The translations under genes were made by a program, and so were the position numbers. The notes below the pieces were generated by a model. It worked only from the letters and a program-made list of their open reading frames with translations. It ran no database searches and was not told the origin of the DNA. Below, piece by piece: positions 17,027-25,938 of a stretch of DNA of 64,000 nucleotides. The stretch lies in contig NZ_AP023354.1 of NCBI RefSeq assembly GCF_018324685.1, positions 1,364,001-1,428,000 on the forward strand, written 5' to 3'. Source of the stretch: Actinocatenispora sera. GTDB taxonomy: Bacteria > Actinomycetota > Actinomycetes > Mycobacteriales > Micromonosporaceae. Position 1 is the first letter of the stretch. Each line of letters opens with the position of its first letter.

Positions 17027-18066
17027 GCGACCGGTTGGCGGAGCTTGCCGGAACCCTCGCGGAGACCGCGATCCGCAACATCCGCACCGAGTTCCCGTAC
17101 GCGAGCCAGCACGTCACGACCGGCCCGGACGACACCTGGCGGCCCCGGCGGCTGCATCCGGCGTTCGGTGGCGCGTACGACTGGCATTCCTGCGTGCACA
17201 TGCACTGGCTGCTGATCCGGCTGCGCACCGACTATCCACAGTGGATCGAGGTGGGCGCGGTCGAGGCGGTGCTCGGCGAGACGCTGACCTCGGCGGCGAT
17301 CCGGGTCGAGGCCGAGTACCTGCGCGCCCACCCGGAGTTCGAGCGGCCGTACGGGTGGGCCTGGGCGTCCGTGCTCGCCGCCGCCGCCGACCGCTGCCCG
17401 GCCGGGGCACGCTGGTCGGCCGCGCTCGCACCGCTGGCCGACGCGGTGCCGTCACTCGCCCTCGGCTGGCTCGACCGCACCCCGGAGCCGGTCCGGCACG
17501 GTACCCACGCCAACACCGCGTTCGCGCTGTCGCTGCTGCTCGACGCCGCACACGCCCGCGGCGACGAGACGCTGGCCGCCCGCATCCGCGACCGTGCGAT
17601 GGACTGGTACCGCGGGGATCGCGACTACCCGATCGGCTGGGAACCGAGCGGCCAGGACTTCCTGTCCGCCGGCCTGTCCGAGGCCGACCTGATGCGCCGG
17701 GTCCTGCCCGCCGACGAGTTCCCGGCCTGGCTCACCGGCTTCCTCCCGCCGGCCGACGGGGGTCCGGGCCGATCGCCCGGGCTGCGACCGGTCGTGCCGC
17801 TCGACCCCGGCGACGGCCAGCAGTCCCACCTGTACGGGCTGGGGCTGTCCCGCGCCTGGCAGCTGCGGGCGATCGCCGCCGCGCTGCCGGCGAGCGACCC
17901 GCGGGTGGCGTCGTTTCGTACCGGCGCCGCGGCCGAGACGCAGCGCTGCCTCGGCGCGCTGACCCACGGCAGCTTCCTCACCGCGCACTGGCTCGCCAGC
18001 TTCGCCTTCCTCGCCCTCGCCGACGACCCGGGTACCGTGGGGTCGGACCAGGAGGGAACGCGATGA
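17023..18066 (+). CDS. DUF2891-family protein
   Basis: The 347-residue soluble protein has the DUF2891 pattern HPAFGGAYDWHSCVHMHW near residue 50, PYGWAWA near 110 and HANTAFALSLLLDA near 165, followed by WEPSGQDFLSAGL near 205. The alternating helices resemble an alpha/alpha barrel, as in glycoside hydrolases or epimerases; the family function is unknown. It begins with GTG overlapping the pcp stop and ends overlapping the Smr start (ATGA), so it is translationally coupled to both. Confidence 0.85.
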   Translation: MSDRLAELAGTLAETAIRNIRTEFPYASQHVTTGPDDTWRPRRLHPAFGGAYDWHSCVHMHWLLIRLRTDYPQWIEVGAVEAVLGETLTSAAIRVEAEYLRAHPEFERPYGWAWASVLAAAADRCPAGARWSAALAPLADAVPSLALGWLDRTPEPVRHGTHANTAFALSLLLDAAHARGDETLAARIRDRAMDWYRGDRDYPIGWEPSGQDFLSAGLSEADLMRRVLPADEFPAWLTGFLPPADGGPGRSPGLRPVVPLDPGDGQQSHLYGLGLSRAWQLRAIAAALPASDPRVASFRTGAAAETQRCLGALTHGSFLTAHWLASFAFLALADDPGTVGSDQEGTR

Positions 18067-18317
18067 AGCTCAAGCTCGACCTGCACGACATCTTCAACCG
18101 CGGTCAGGACATCGATCGCGCCCTCAACGACATCATCCAGGAAGCCCTGACGAAGAAGGCCACCCTGGTCGAAATCATCCCCGGCAAGGGCTCCGGCCAG
18201 CTCAAGAAGCGGGTGTTGCGCTTCCTCGACCGCCGTGACATCAAGCCGCTCTACCACCGCGTCGAAAAGGACTCCCGCAACTTCGGCCGCCTCTTCGTCC
18301 ACTTCCGCCACAAGTAG
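18063..18317 (+). CDS. Small Smr-domain protein
   Basis: The 84-residue protein is essentially one Smr domain: LDLHDIF at the start and the loop IIPGKGSGQLKKRVLRFL in the middle, with a basic C-terminus (RLFVHFRHK). Smr domains have endonuclease or nicking activity in MutS2-type proteins and act on RNA in other contexts. This stand-alone form lacks MutS2. The ATG overlaps the preceding stop (ATGA), with GGAGGGAACGCG directly upstream. Confidence 0.88.
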   Translation: MKLKLDLHDIFNRGQDIDRALNDIIQEALTKKATLVEIIPGKGSGQLKKRVLRFLDRRDIKPLYHRVEKDSRNFGRLFVHFRHK

Positions 18318-18333
18318 GGGCGCCGCCGGTCGT

Positions 18334-18348
18334 GGTCCCGCCGGGACC
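18334..18348. terminator. Hairpin GGTCCC-GCC-GGGACC between convergent genes
   Basis: A perfect 6-bp stem with a 3-nt loop lies 17 bp after the Smr stop and 11 bp after the end of the opposite methyltransferase gene. It is a plausible bidirectional terminator without a T tract. Confidence 0.45.
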
Positions 18349-18358
18349 GGACGGGCCG

Positions 18359-19246
18359 TCACGCGGCGGGCAGCTGCAGGTGCAGCAGCACGATCGACGG
18401 GACGTCCATTGCCACCGTGGCGGCGTCGGGCACCTGGTCGAGGAGTTCCCAGCTCACCTCGGTCGGCATCGGCGGCCGTACCGCGGTCCGTTCGGGCCGG
18501 GGTGCATGCGGCTCGGCACAGTGCCGGAGCTGGAAGCCGAGCGGCAGCGCGGCCGTCAGGTACGCGCTCAGGGGCCGGTGGTACTCGACCAGGATCGAGC
18601 GCCGGCCGTCCGGACCCGCCGCGCGCGGCAGCGTGGGACGCAGGCACGACAGCACCTGGTGCGGGTCCGACACGACGAGGTGCCCGCCCGGCCGGAGTAC
18701 CCGCGCGAACTCGGCGAACACCGCGGCGAGGTCCGGCGCGTGGCAGAGGGCCAGCGCGCACACCACCAGGTCGACAGAGTCGGCGTCGAGCGGGAGCGCT
18801 TCGAGCGGGCCCCTGCGCAGATCCAGCTCGGGCAGCTTGGCCTCCGCGACCGCGAGCATCCGCGCGTTGGCGTCGACTCCGATGACCCGGTGACCGAGCC
18901 CGGCGAGGTACCCGGCGTGCCGGCCGGTGCCGCAGGCCGCGTCGAGAGCGGTACCGACGGGCAACGCGGCCAGGATCTCGCGGACCAGCGGCTGTTCGAG
19001 CTCGATCATCGAGTTCGCTCCGTCGTAGTGCGCCGCCCACTCGTCGTACACCTCGGCGGTGTCGATGTTGCCCGGCACCGCGTCCAGGCCGGCGTTGTCG
19101 CGCAGCGTCGGATCGGCGAGCAGCGCGCGGATCTCGGCGATCCGCGCCTCGACGTACGCCCGGTCGCCGGTGCCGTCCCGCATCCCGCGCAGCAGCGCGG
19201 CACCTTCCACCCCGAGCAGGTACCCCAGCGGGCTCAGATAGGTCAC
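18359..19246 (-). CDS. Class I SAM-dependent methyltransferase
   Basis: The protein has 295 residues. A Rossmann methyltransferase core starts near residue 98 with ALDAACGTGRHAGYL (motif I), then GVDANARML (motif II), LPLDADSVDLVVCALAL (motif IV) and LRPGGHLVVSDPH (motif V). An N-terminal ~90-residue helical extension (ARIAEIRALLADPTLRD) precedes it. The acceptor is unknown. The start is GTG 19246. No operon partner is seen; it converges on the Smr operon. Confidence 0.88.
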   Translation of the reverse strand: MTYLSPLGYLLGVEGAALLRGMRDGTGDRAYVEARIAEIRALLADPTLRDNAGLDAVPGNIDTAEVYDEWAAHYDGANSMIELEQPLVREILAALPVGTALDAACGTGRHAGYLAGLGHRVIGVDANARMLAVAEAKLPELDLRRGPLEALPLDADSVDLVVCALALCHAPDLAAVFAEFARVLRPGGHLVVSDPHQVLSCLRPTLPRAAGPDGRRSILVEYHRPLSAYLTAALPLGFQLRHCAEPHAPRPERTAVRPPMPTEVSWELLDQVPDAATVAMDVPSIVLLHLQLPAA

Positions 19247-19295
19247 CCGCGAAACCTAGTGACCCGGCCCCGCCCCAACAACCGGTTTGACCGCC

Positions 19296-19970
19296 CTACC
19301 TTTCTCGCCACGGTTCGGCGGGGGTGGGGCCGGCGGGGTGGAGGGGATTGCCTTGCTGGCGGCGGTGGATGTCGCTGGCCAGGGGTGGCAGGCCGATGCG
19401 GGACCGCTCCCGGTCGATGTCAGCCAGCGCGACGTGGTGGCGGAAGACCGGGCGACCGTCCTCGATGTGATAGTCCGTGGAGAGGACCGCGTACACCGGG
19501 GGGAGGCGGTCGGCCTGGCGGAGGCTGTCGACGGTGGCGGCGAGTTGCCGTGGGCGCGCGTCCCCGGCCCGTACCGCTCGGGCCAGCAGTGGCATGCAGG
19601 ACCGGCAGAACGCCAGGTTTTCCGGGGTTCCGAGCGTGGGGACGCCGGAGCTGGCGTGTTGGAGTACCAGCCAGGCGGCATCCGCGCCGTCCTCGCCGGC
19701 GAGGCTCCGGCCCGGCCAGCCGTGGTCGGCGACGATCCGTCGCAGTCGCGCCGCGTTGGCGTGCACCACCTCGACCACGCGGCGCACCAGCGGTGGCGCC
19801 GATTCGATCGGCGACCACTCCAGCAGGCCGAACGGCCAGGGGGTCGCCGGTACGATGCCGGTCGCGGCGAAGCGTTCGCGGTGGTCGCCGGCCTGGGCGT
19901 AGAACGCCGTCACCGCAACGGTGTCCGCCTCGAACATCGCGGTCAGCTCGGCGCGCAACCCGTCGTCCAT
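19296..19970 (-). CDS. DUF6624-like protein
   Basis: The protein has 224 residues and no signal or membrane segment. The middle part reads VHANAARLRRIVADHGWPG followed by AAWLVLQHA, which fits the DUF6624 family. Its later motif PPVYAVLSTDYHIEDGRPVF also suggests this group, whose function is unknown. ATG 19970 has GGAG 5 nt upstream. The 22-bp gap to the YdeI-like gene on the same strand suggests they are co-transcribed. Confidence 0.65.
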   Translation of the reverse strand: MDDGLRAELTAMFEADTVAVTAFYAQAGDHRERFAATGIVPATPWPFGLLEWSPIESAPPLVRRVVEVVHANAARLRRIVADHGWPGRSLAGEDGADAAWLVLQHASSGVPTLGTPENLAFCRSCMPLLARAVRAGDARPRQLAATVDSLRQADRLPPVYAVLSTDYHIEDGRPVFRHHVALADIDRERSRIGLPPLASDIHRRQQGNPLHPAGPTPAEPWRER

Positions 19971-19992
19971 GCGGCTCCGTCCCGTCCTGGCG

Positions 19993-20550
19993 TCAGGTCT
20001 CGGTGTCGTCCTGGTCGGCCAGCTTGTCCATGATGGCAGCGAGACGGCGTCGGCGGGTGGCGGGCGTGCTGGCCTTGAGCAGCGGGAGGACCAGCAGGTA
20101 GCGGGCGGTCCGGTCGAGCGCGTCGAAGCGTGCCGACGCGGCGGGGTCGGCAGCGAGGGCCGCGGTGAGCTCGGTCGGCACCGGTGCCTCGCGCTGCGGG
20201 GCGTACGCGGCGTCCCAGCGTCCGTCGGCGCGGGCGGCCTCGATCGCGGCGAGCCCCGGCTCGCGCATCCGGCCGGATGCGATCAGCGCCTCGGCCCGCT
20301 CCACGTTCACCCGCGACCACGGGCTGGTGGGCCGCCGGCGCGAGTACCGCTGCAGGAACGAGTCGGCGTCGTGCGCCCGGCGCTGACCGTCGATCCAGCC
20401 GTAACACAGTGCCACCTCGGCGGCCTGGTCGATGGTGAGCAGCGGCGCGGCCGAGTTCTTGCGGCGGATCAGCAGCCAGGCACCGCTGGCCTCGGCGTGG
20501 TGCTCGGCCAGCCAGGACTCCCACGCCGCCGCCTCCGCGAAGCGCATCAT
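19993..20550 (-). CDS. YdeI/OmpD-associated-family protein
   Basis: The 185-residue protein opens MMRFAEAAAWESWLAEHH and has the family pattern SGAWLLIRRKN, ALCYGWIDGQRRA, RYSRRRPTSPWSRVN and a C-terminal block AASARFDALDRTARYLLV (PF13376 type). The function is not established; members are small soluble proteins often linked to stress. ATG 20550 is chosen over ATG 20547 and over longer frames that begin in unrelated sequence; GGGAG lies about 10 nt upstream. Confidence 0.8.
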   Translation of the reverse strand: MMRFAEAAAWESWLAEHHAEASGAWLLIRRKNSAAPLLTIDQAAEVALCYGWIDGQRRAHDADSFLQRYSRRRPTSPWSRVNVERAEALIASGRMREPGLAAIEAARADGRWDAAYAPQREAPVPTELTAALAADPAASARFDALDRTARYLLVLPLLKASTPATRRRRLAAIMDKLADQDDTET

Positions 20551-20722
20551 CGCGCCGCGCTCCCGCCGGTGGTACGTGCTCGCCGCATGGTGCCTCCTCG
20601 ACGACCGGTGCCCCAACGTACGGCGCGGTGGCGCTCGCCGCCCGGAGTCTGGCCGATGGGCCAGCGTGGATCGGCCGTTCGGGGGAGGGCGGGATGGTCG
20701 GGTTTCGATAGCTTCAGCCGCC

Positions 20723-21994
20723 GTGACGACCGAGATGTCCGCTGCGTGCCCGGACTGTGCCGCCCCGTTGGTGGCCGACGAGCGGTACCCGTCCTGGTGC
20801 CCGGGCTGCGGATGGGGCGTCGACCCGAACCCGCCGAAGCCACCGCGGGGCCGGGTGAACCGGTGGGTCCTGAGGGTCGGCGACCGGACCATGGCGTCGG
20901 TGCACGAACGGCTCTGTCGCACCGAGGTGGCCCGGCCGAGCCGGGATGCGGCCTGGGTCTTCACCTACGTACTGGCGGGCTGCGTGCACGCGGTCACCGT
21001 CGCCGTCGCGGTACTGGGGATCTGGCTCTGCCTCACCGGCCGGCTGGTGCTCGTCCCGCTCGGGCTGCTCGCGCTGGCGATCGTGGTGTTGTTGCGGCCA
21101 CGGCTGGGCAAGATCGATCCGGAGGTCGAGCTGCTCGACCGCGACGAGGCGCCGCAGCTGTACGCGCTGTGCGACGCCGTGGCCGACGCTATCGGCGCCC
21201 GGCACATCGCGCAGATCGGCCTGGACCCGGACTTCAACGCGTACTACACCGTCGCCGGCATCCGGCAGCGCCCGACCATGGTCCTGGGTGCTCCACTGTG
21301 GACGGTGCTGGACCGACAGGGCCGGGTCGCGCTGCTCGGCCACGAACTCGGCCACGGGGCGAACGGCGACAACCGGCAGGGTGTGTTCGTCGGCGGCGCG
21401 CTTCGTGCGCTGGCCCGCTGGTACGAGCTGGTCCGGCCCGGGCGGGACAGCGTCTTCGCGGCCCGTGGCAACCCACTCGGGATGATCGCCGGACTGCTGC
21501 TGCTGATCCCGCAGGCGATCGTCGGCGGCGCCCTGTACTGCGTGATCGTGGCGTTCGCCCTGGTCTCCCTGCGGGTCGGCCAGCGGGCCGAGTACCTGGC
21601 CGACGCGATGGCCGTGCGCGCCGGGGGCCGGTCGGCGGCTCGGGCGCTGCTGGAGACCTTTCTGGTGACCGGCACCCTGCTGCGGGCCGGCCGGCTGGTG
21701 CCCCGGAACGCGCCGGCGGGCGAGTCGTACGCCGCGATCGTCGCGCACGCCGCGGAACTGCCGGCCACCGAGAAGGATCGACTGGTCCGCCAGGGCCGGA
21801 TGCGTCAGCACCGGGTCGACTCCTCGCACCCGCCGACCGCGATGCGGCTGGACCATGTCGCCAGCCGGCCGGACGAGCCGGCCCGGGTGGTACTCGATGC
21901 CGGACAGGCTGCCGCCATCGACGCGGAGCTCGCCGCACCGCTGGCGCGGCTGGAACGGCAGTTCCGCGACCTCGTCCGCGAGTACCAGGTCTGA
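20723..21994 (+). CDS. Membrane M48-family zinc metalloprotease with an N-terminal zinc ribbon
   Basis: The 423-residue protein begins with a CPDC..CPGC zinc ribbon (residues ~9-29). Membrane helices (YVLAGCVHAVTVAVAVLGIW, LVLVPLGLLALAIVVLL) come before the protease domain. The active site is LLGHELGHGANGD (HExxH) near residue 205, with a third ligand glutamate in RAEYLADAMA near 295, between two more hydrophobic segments. It is similar to HtpX-like peptidases, which degrade misfolded membrane proteins. GTG 20723 and ATG 20735 are both possible starts with weak ribosome sites. Confidence 0.85.
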   Translation: MTTEMSAACPDCAAPLVADERYPSWCPGCGWGVDPNPPKPPRGRVNRWVLRVGDRTMASVHERLCRTEVARPSRDAAWVFTYVLAGCVHAVTVAVAVLGIWLCLTGRLVLVPLGLLALAIVVLLRPRLGKIDPEVELLDRDEAPQLYALCDAVADAIGARHIAQIGLDPDFNAYYTVAGIRQRPTMVLGAPLWTVLDRQGRVALLGHELGHGANGDNRQGVFVGGALRALARWYELVRPGRDSVFAARGNPLGMIAGLLLLIPQAIVGGALYCVIVAFALVSLRVGQRAEYLADAMAVRAGGRSAARALLETFLVTGTLLRAGRLVPRNAPAGESYAAIVAHAAELPATEKDRLVRQGRMRQHRVDSSHPPTAMRLDHVASRPDEPARVVLDAGQAAAIDAELAAPLARLERQFRDLVREYQV

Positions 21995-22099
21995 GCGTCC
22001 CGGCCGTCCTTCGGCCCGGGTCGGGGAGCGGGCCGGTGGCTCCTGGGCCCGCAGCGGGCCAGCAGTTCTTGGGTCCGGGTCGGTGAGCGGGCCGGCGGG

Positions 22100-22996
22100 T
22101 CAGGTCGTCGAGGGGTAGACGTAGATGTCGGTCCTGGCCTCGTCGACGTCCTCCGGCGGGCCGTACTTGACCCGGAGGGACTGGTCGGACCAGCCCGGCG
22201 GGAGCACCACGTCGAGGCCGAGATCGGTCATCGTCGAGCCGCCGACGATGCGTCCCTTGGCGTTGCGGAAGACCGCCGTCACGCCCGCCCGGGACAGCAC
22301 CGTCCGGTACGACGAGTCGACCCGGAACGTGACGTACAGGGTGCCGCAGTCGTTCCGGAACGCGCCGATCTTGCCGCCGCCCCAGTACGGCACCTGCTCG
22401 CCCTTGTCCCGCCAGTCGGTCCGGATCCGGCCGGCGGCCAGGGTCGGCGGCGTGCCGGGCTCGACCCACCAGCGCGTCGTGCCGACCCGGATCCGTACCG
22501 CGGCGACGGCGGGGTCGTCGAGGTAGGTGACGCCGCCGACGCCGGTGCGCCGACCGGGCAGCACGGCGGGGACCGCGGCCCGCTCGTAGAAGTCCTCGAC
22601 CTTGAGTTTCTTGCCGGCTCGGTCGAGGTAGGTGATCCGCAGCTCGACCGCGGCGGTGGCCTTCCCGCTGGTGTTCTCGATGATGGCGCCCCAGGTGACC
22701 TGGGGCTCGCCGGCCACGTCCCTGATGTTCTCGAAGCCGGTCTCGTCGATCTTCACCGTGCCGTGGTCCGGCGGCGTCGTCAGCGGGGCGTACCGGCTGC
22801 CGGCGTTCGACGGTGACGCGGACGGTGACGGTGACGCCGCCGCGGTCGGCAGCCGGTGGTTGGTCCCGCCCTTGATGGCGAGCAGGACGATCAGCACCAG
22901 GATGGCGACGACCAGCAGCACCGACACCAGGTGCCGGCGCAGCGGCGATCGTCGCACGCCAACCGGGTCGGGCGGCGCGGCTCCGGCGTCGGTCAT
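22100..22996 (-). CDS. Single-pass membrane protein with extracellular Ig-like domain, copy A of a paralogous pair
   Basis: The 298-residue protein has a short cytoplasmic tail, one membrane helix (HLVSVLLVVAILVLIVLLA) and a Ser/Pro linker. The extracellular part includes GFENIRDVAGEPQVTWGAII and AVELRITYLDRAGKKLKVEDF (FxxLG-type beta sandwich), then DWRDKGEQVPYW and VTAVFRNAKGRIVGG. It is clearly paralogous to 29867-30805 over the whole extracellular part. ATG 22996 has GAGGAG upstream. It is divergent from 23116-24408, and the same arrangement recurs in copy B. The function is unknown. Confidence 0.75.
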   Translation of the reverse strand: MTDAGAAPPDPVGVRRSPLRRHLVSVLLVVAILVLIVLLAIKGGTNHRLPTAAASPSPSASPSNAGSRYAPLTTPPDHGTVKIDETGFENIRDVAGEPQVTWGAIIENTSGKATAAVELRITYLDRAGKKLKVEDFYERAAVPAVLPGRRTGVGGVTYLDDPAVAAVRIRVGTTRWWVEPGTPPTLAAGRIRTDWRDKGEQVPYWGGGKIGAFRNDCGTLYVTFRVDSSYRTVLSRAGVTAVFRNAKGRIVGGSTMTDLGLDVVLPPGWSDQSLRVKYGPPEDVDEARTDIYVYPSTT

Positions 22997-23115
22997 CCCC
23001 ACTCCTCGACTCGCGGTATCCGGGCAGGTTAGCGAGGCGGCGCAACCCGCCCCGGCGTTGACGTGACCTCGTACGATCTCCGGCACGGCGAGCCGCGACC
23101 CGGAGGTACCGAGCC
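22997..23115. promoter_or_regulatory. Divergent promoter region, copy A
   Basis: This 119-bp gap shares blocks with the copy B gap (30806-30945): GCGCAAC at 23040-23046, TTGAC at 23058-23062, and CGTACGATCTCCG at 23070-23082, with nearly the same spacing. TACGAT resembles a -10 hexamer for the plus-strand gene, but TTGAC is too close to be its -35. The blocks probably include shared regulator sites. Confidence 0.55.
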
Positions 23116-24408
23116 ATGGACAGCGCAGCGGACCCGCAGCGTCCGGCGGATCCGTCGCGCGTCGATCCGAAGGGTCCGGAGGATCCGGCGGGCGCGGATC
23201 CGGGGCCCGCGGCGGGTGACGAGGCGCTGCCTGGCGCGGGGATGCTGGACGTTCGATCGGCCGTGCGTCTCGTCGAGCAGGCGAACCCGGGGACGGTGCC
23301 GGCGAGTCGGCGTTCCCGGTGGGGGCGGATCGCCTGGTACTCGGTGGCGGGCGCGGTGATCGTGCTGCTGACCACGCTGCTGGTGTGGCCGCGCCAGCCG
23401 ACCCGCGCCGAGCGGCGGGTGCGGGACTTCCTGACGGCGATCCAGCGCGGCGACGCGGCGGCGGCGCAGCGGATGGTGGACGAGCAGCCGGACACCCGGG
23501 AGACCGACCGCTCGTTCCTGCGGGCCGATGTGCTGCGGCAGCGCTGGCACGTCACGTCGGTACGGTCGGACGACGACGCCGACGAGCGCTCGTTCTCCGC
23601 GGTCGACGCGACGATCTCGGTGCCGGGCGGGCGTTCGGTCTCGTACCGGTTCGAGCTGACCCGGGAGACCAGCGACGATGCCTGGCGCTTGCAGGATCCG
23701 TACGTGTATCTGACGTTCGGCGCGTTCCCGGTGAGCTACGTCGCGATCAACGGGCATCGCGAGCAGTTGCCGCGGCCCAACGGCAACGTCAGCTACGGCG
23801 GGCGCTACGTGCTGTTCCCGGGCGTGTACCGGTTCTTCTCGTCGGGGTCGGGAGTCACCCACCCGGCGTCGTCGTACCCGTTGATGCCCGGGCGCTACAC
23901 CGTGCGGCAGGCCGGCGACGTGCCGGTCGCCACGCCCAACACCCTTGTCCTGCCCCGGATGCGGCTGACCGGGGCGGCGCAGCGCGATGCCCAGCAGGCG
24001 GTGTACGACTACCTGGACGACTGCGTGCGGCGGGCGAAGGCGGTGACGCCGGGCTGCCCGTTCGGCGTCGAGTCCGTACCCGAGCCGGGCCGGACCGACC
24101 GCATCTTCTCCGGGCGCGAGATCGAGTCCGCACGCTGGAGGATGCAGCGCCGCCCGGAGATCACGATCGAGCCGGTCGGCGACGAGTTCCAGGTGGTGGA
24201 TCGGCGACCCGGAAAGCTGACGCTGACCGTCACCGGTGCCGACGAGGACACCGGCTTCCACGCCACCACGTCGATCTCCTGCCCGACCCGGGACGGCGTG
24301 CTGCGGGTCGACGTCACCGGCACCGGCACGTTCCGCGTCTATCCGGAGGGCGGCCGGTACGGCGAGGAGCACGTCGACCGTTCCACGATCCGGTGGCGCA
24401 CCTGCTGA
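23116..24408 (+). CDS. Single-pass membrane protein with extracellular domain, copy A
   Basis: The protein has 430 residues. Its acidic, Pro-rich cytoplasmic N-terminus (~75 residues) is followed by a membrane helix (IAWYSVAGAVIVLLTTLLVW). A helical block RRVRDFLTAIQRGDAAAAQR follows, in the manner of NTF2-like or DUF4878 domains. A beta-rich extracellular part has DPYVYLTFGAFPVSYV, VLFPGVYRFF and CPTRDGVLRVDVTGT with conserved cysteines, and the protein ends RWRTC. It is paralogous to 30946-32466 from the membrane helix to the C-terminus. ATG 23116 has CGGAGG 9 nt upstream, and the GCCATGGA context is identical in copy B. The function is unknown. Confidence 0.75.
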   Translation: MDSAADPQRPADPSRVDPKGPEDPAGADPGPAAGDEALPGAGMLDVRSAVRLVEQANPGTVPASRRSRWGRIAWYSVAGAVIVLLTTLLVWPRQPTRAERRVRDFLTAIQRGDAAAAQRMVDEQPDTRETDRSFLRADVLRQRWHVTSVRSDDDADERSFSAVDATISVPGGRSVSYRFELTRETSDDAWRLQDPYVYLTFGAFPVSYVAINGHREQLPRPNGNVSYGGRYVLFPGVYRFFSSGSGVTHPASSYPLMPGRYTVRQAGDVPVATPNTLVLPRMRLTGAAQRDAQQAVYDYLDDCVRRAKAVTPGCPFGVESVPEPGRTDRIFSGREIESARWRMQRRPEITIEPVGDEFQVVDRRPGKLTLTVTGADEDTGFHATTSISCPTRDGVLRVDVTGTGTFRVYPEGGRYGEEHVDRSTIRWRTC

Positions 24409-24410
24409 TC

Positions 24411-24442
24411 GCCGTGCCCCGGCCTGCTCGCCGGGGCACGGC
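24411..24442. terminator. Perfect 12-bp stem-loop between convergent genes
   Basis: Arms 24411-24422 (GCCGTGCCCCGG) and 24431-24442 (CCGGGGCACGGC) pair perfectly around an 8-nt loop. It lies directly after the stop of 23116-24408 and before the end of the symporter gene on the other strand, so a bidirectional terminator is likely. Confidence 0.7.
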
Positions 24443-24450
24443 GGGCGGCG

Positions 24451-25938
24451 TCAGGCCGGCGCCGGTGCGGTACGCGGCACCTGCGTGTCCGGGATCCCGA
24501 CCGCGATGTTCGCCTGCTCCGGCGCGCGAGTGCAGAGACTGACGACGACCAGTACCAGCGTGTTGACGGCGACGGCGAACAGGCCGAGCGCGATCGACGA
24601 GACGCCCGACCACCAGGTCGACACCTGCGGGATGCCGACCAACGCGATGCCGACGATCGAGCCGGCCGCCGCGCCGTACGCGGTGACGCGACGCCAGAGC
24701 AGCGACAGGATGATGGCCGGCCCGATCTGCGCGATCCCGCTGTACGCGACGAGCAGCAGGCTGACGATCGTCGAGCTGGAGCCGAGGGTGAGGTACGCCG
24801 CGACCGCGACGCCCAGCACCGTGGCGAGCCGGCCGACGAGCAGCCGGTGCCGGTCGGACAGGTCCGCGGTCGGCCGGTAGATGTTGCGGGCCACCGTGGT
24901 ACCCAGGGTCAGCAGCATCACCGTGGACGGCACCAGCGCGACGAGGATGCCGGTACCGGCGGCGATCCCGATGAACCACTGCGGGAAGTACCGGTAGATC
25001 ACCGAGACCAGCGCGGTGTTGGAGTCGGTCAGGTGCGGCAGGGTCAGCAGGGCGGCGAACCCGATCACGAAGATGAAGAAGTACGACAGCGTGTAGATCG
25101 GTTGCAGCACGGCGTTGCGCCGGATCGCGCGGTCGCTCTTCGCCGACAGGTTGGCCTGGAAGGAATGCGGCCACATCCAGTAGCCGATGTTGGTCATCAG
25201 GATCGACGAGCAGAACCACCAGGGACTGTAGTGCGTGCCGGACTGCATCCCGGGCAGGTTGGCGTAGTGGGGATGCTGCTCGGCCATGTGCCGGAAGATG
25301 CCGCCGATGCCGCCGAGCCCGGTGAGGGTGCCGATGGTGACGAACACGGCCACCACGACGGCGACCACGAACACGTCCTTGACCATCGAGGCGAACGCCG
25401 ACGAGCGCAGCCCGGCGGTGAACGTGAAGGTCAGCAGCAACAGCACGCCGACCAGTACCGCGAGCGGCTTGCCGATCGACCCGTGGAACATGACGGTGAG
25501 GATCGTCGCCAGCCCGGTCAGCTGCACCTGCACGTACGGGATGAGCGCGAGGACGCCGATCAGCGCGATGAGCCCGGCGAGCCACCGGCGGCCGAACCGG
25601 GCGCGGATGTAGTCCGCCTGCGACATCACGTTGTGGTCGCGACCGGCCCGCCAGACCTTCGGCAGCAGCCAGTACCCGAGCACGTAGCCGAGCGGTGCGT
25701 TGGCGAGGATGTAGAACCCGGGCGCACCGTACGCGTAGGCCCAGCCGGCGGCGCCGAGGAACGCGAACGTCGTGTAGATCTCGCCGGCGGACAGGAACCA
25801 CAGCAGGATGCTGCCGAAGCTGCGGCCGCCGACGGCCCACTCGCTCATGGTGACCCGGCGGCGCCGGCGGGCCAGGTAGGTGGTGCCGCCGGTGGTGGCG
25901 GCGACGATGAACAGCGCGATTGCCAGGGCGACGGTCAT
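24451..25938 (-). CDS. Sodium:solute symporter (SSS family)
   Basis: The 495-residue protein has about 13 hydrophobic segments. SSS features include the region MSEWAVGGRSFGSILLWFLSAGE at helices 1-2 and GLATILTVMF; a sodium-site-like stretch VALVPSTVMLLTLGTTVARNIY lies late in the protein. It resembles monocarboxylate/pantothenate-type permeases that are co-encoded with a small DUF3311 protein, as here. ATG 25938 overlaps the DUF3311 stop (ATGA). The neighbouring M20 amidohydrolase and D-cysteine desulfhydrase suggest an organic or amino acid substrate (inference). Confidence 0.9.
   Translation of the reverse strand: MTVALAIALFIVAATTGGTTYLARRRRRVTMSEWAVGGRSFGSILLWFLSAGEIYTTFAFLGAAGWAYAYGAPGFYILANAPLGYVLGYWLLPKVWRAGRDHNVMSQADYIRARFGRRWLAGLIALIGVLALIPYVQVQLTGLATILTVMFHGSIGKPLAVLVGVLLLLTFTFTAGLRSSAFASMVKDVFVVAVVVAVFVTIGTLTGLGGIGGIFRHMAEQHPHYANLPGMQSGTHYSPWWFCSSILMTNIGYWMWPHSFQANLSAKSDRAIRRNAVLQPIYTLSYFFIFVIGFAALLTLPHLTDSNTALVSVIYRYFPQWFIGIAAGTGILVALVPSTVMLLTLGTTVARNIYRPTADLSDRHRLLVGRLATVLGVAVAAYLTLGSSSTIVSLLLVAYSGIAQIGPAIILSLLWRRVTAYGAAAGSIVGIALVGIPQVSTWWSGVSSIALGLFAVAVNTLVLVVVSLCTRAPEQANIAVGIPDTQVPRTAPAPA

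Noticed and set aside
23058..23077. TTGAC / TACGAT as a -35/-10 promoter
   Set aside because: The gap is only about 9 bp, far too short for a sigma-70 promoter; conserved elements are reported but not as that pair.
21234..23555. 773-codon open frame on the minus strand
   Set aside because: It runs across the M48 gene in antisense and out of frame over 22100-22996; composition is that of a shadow frame.
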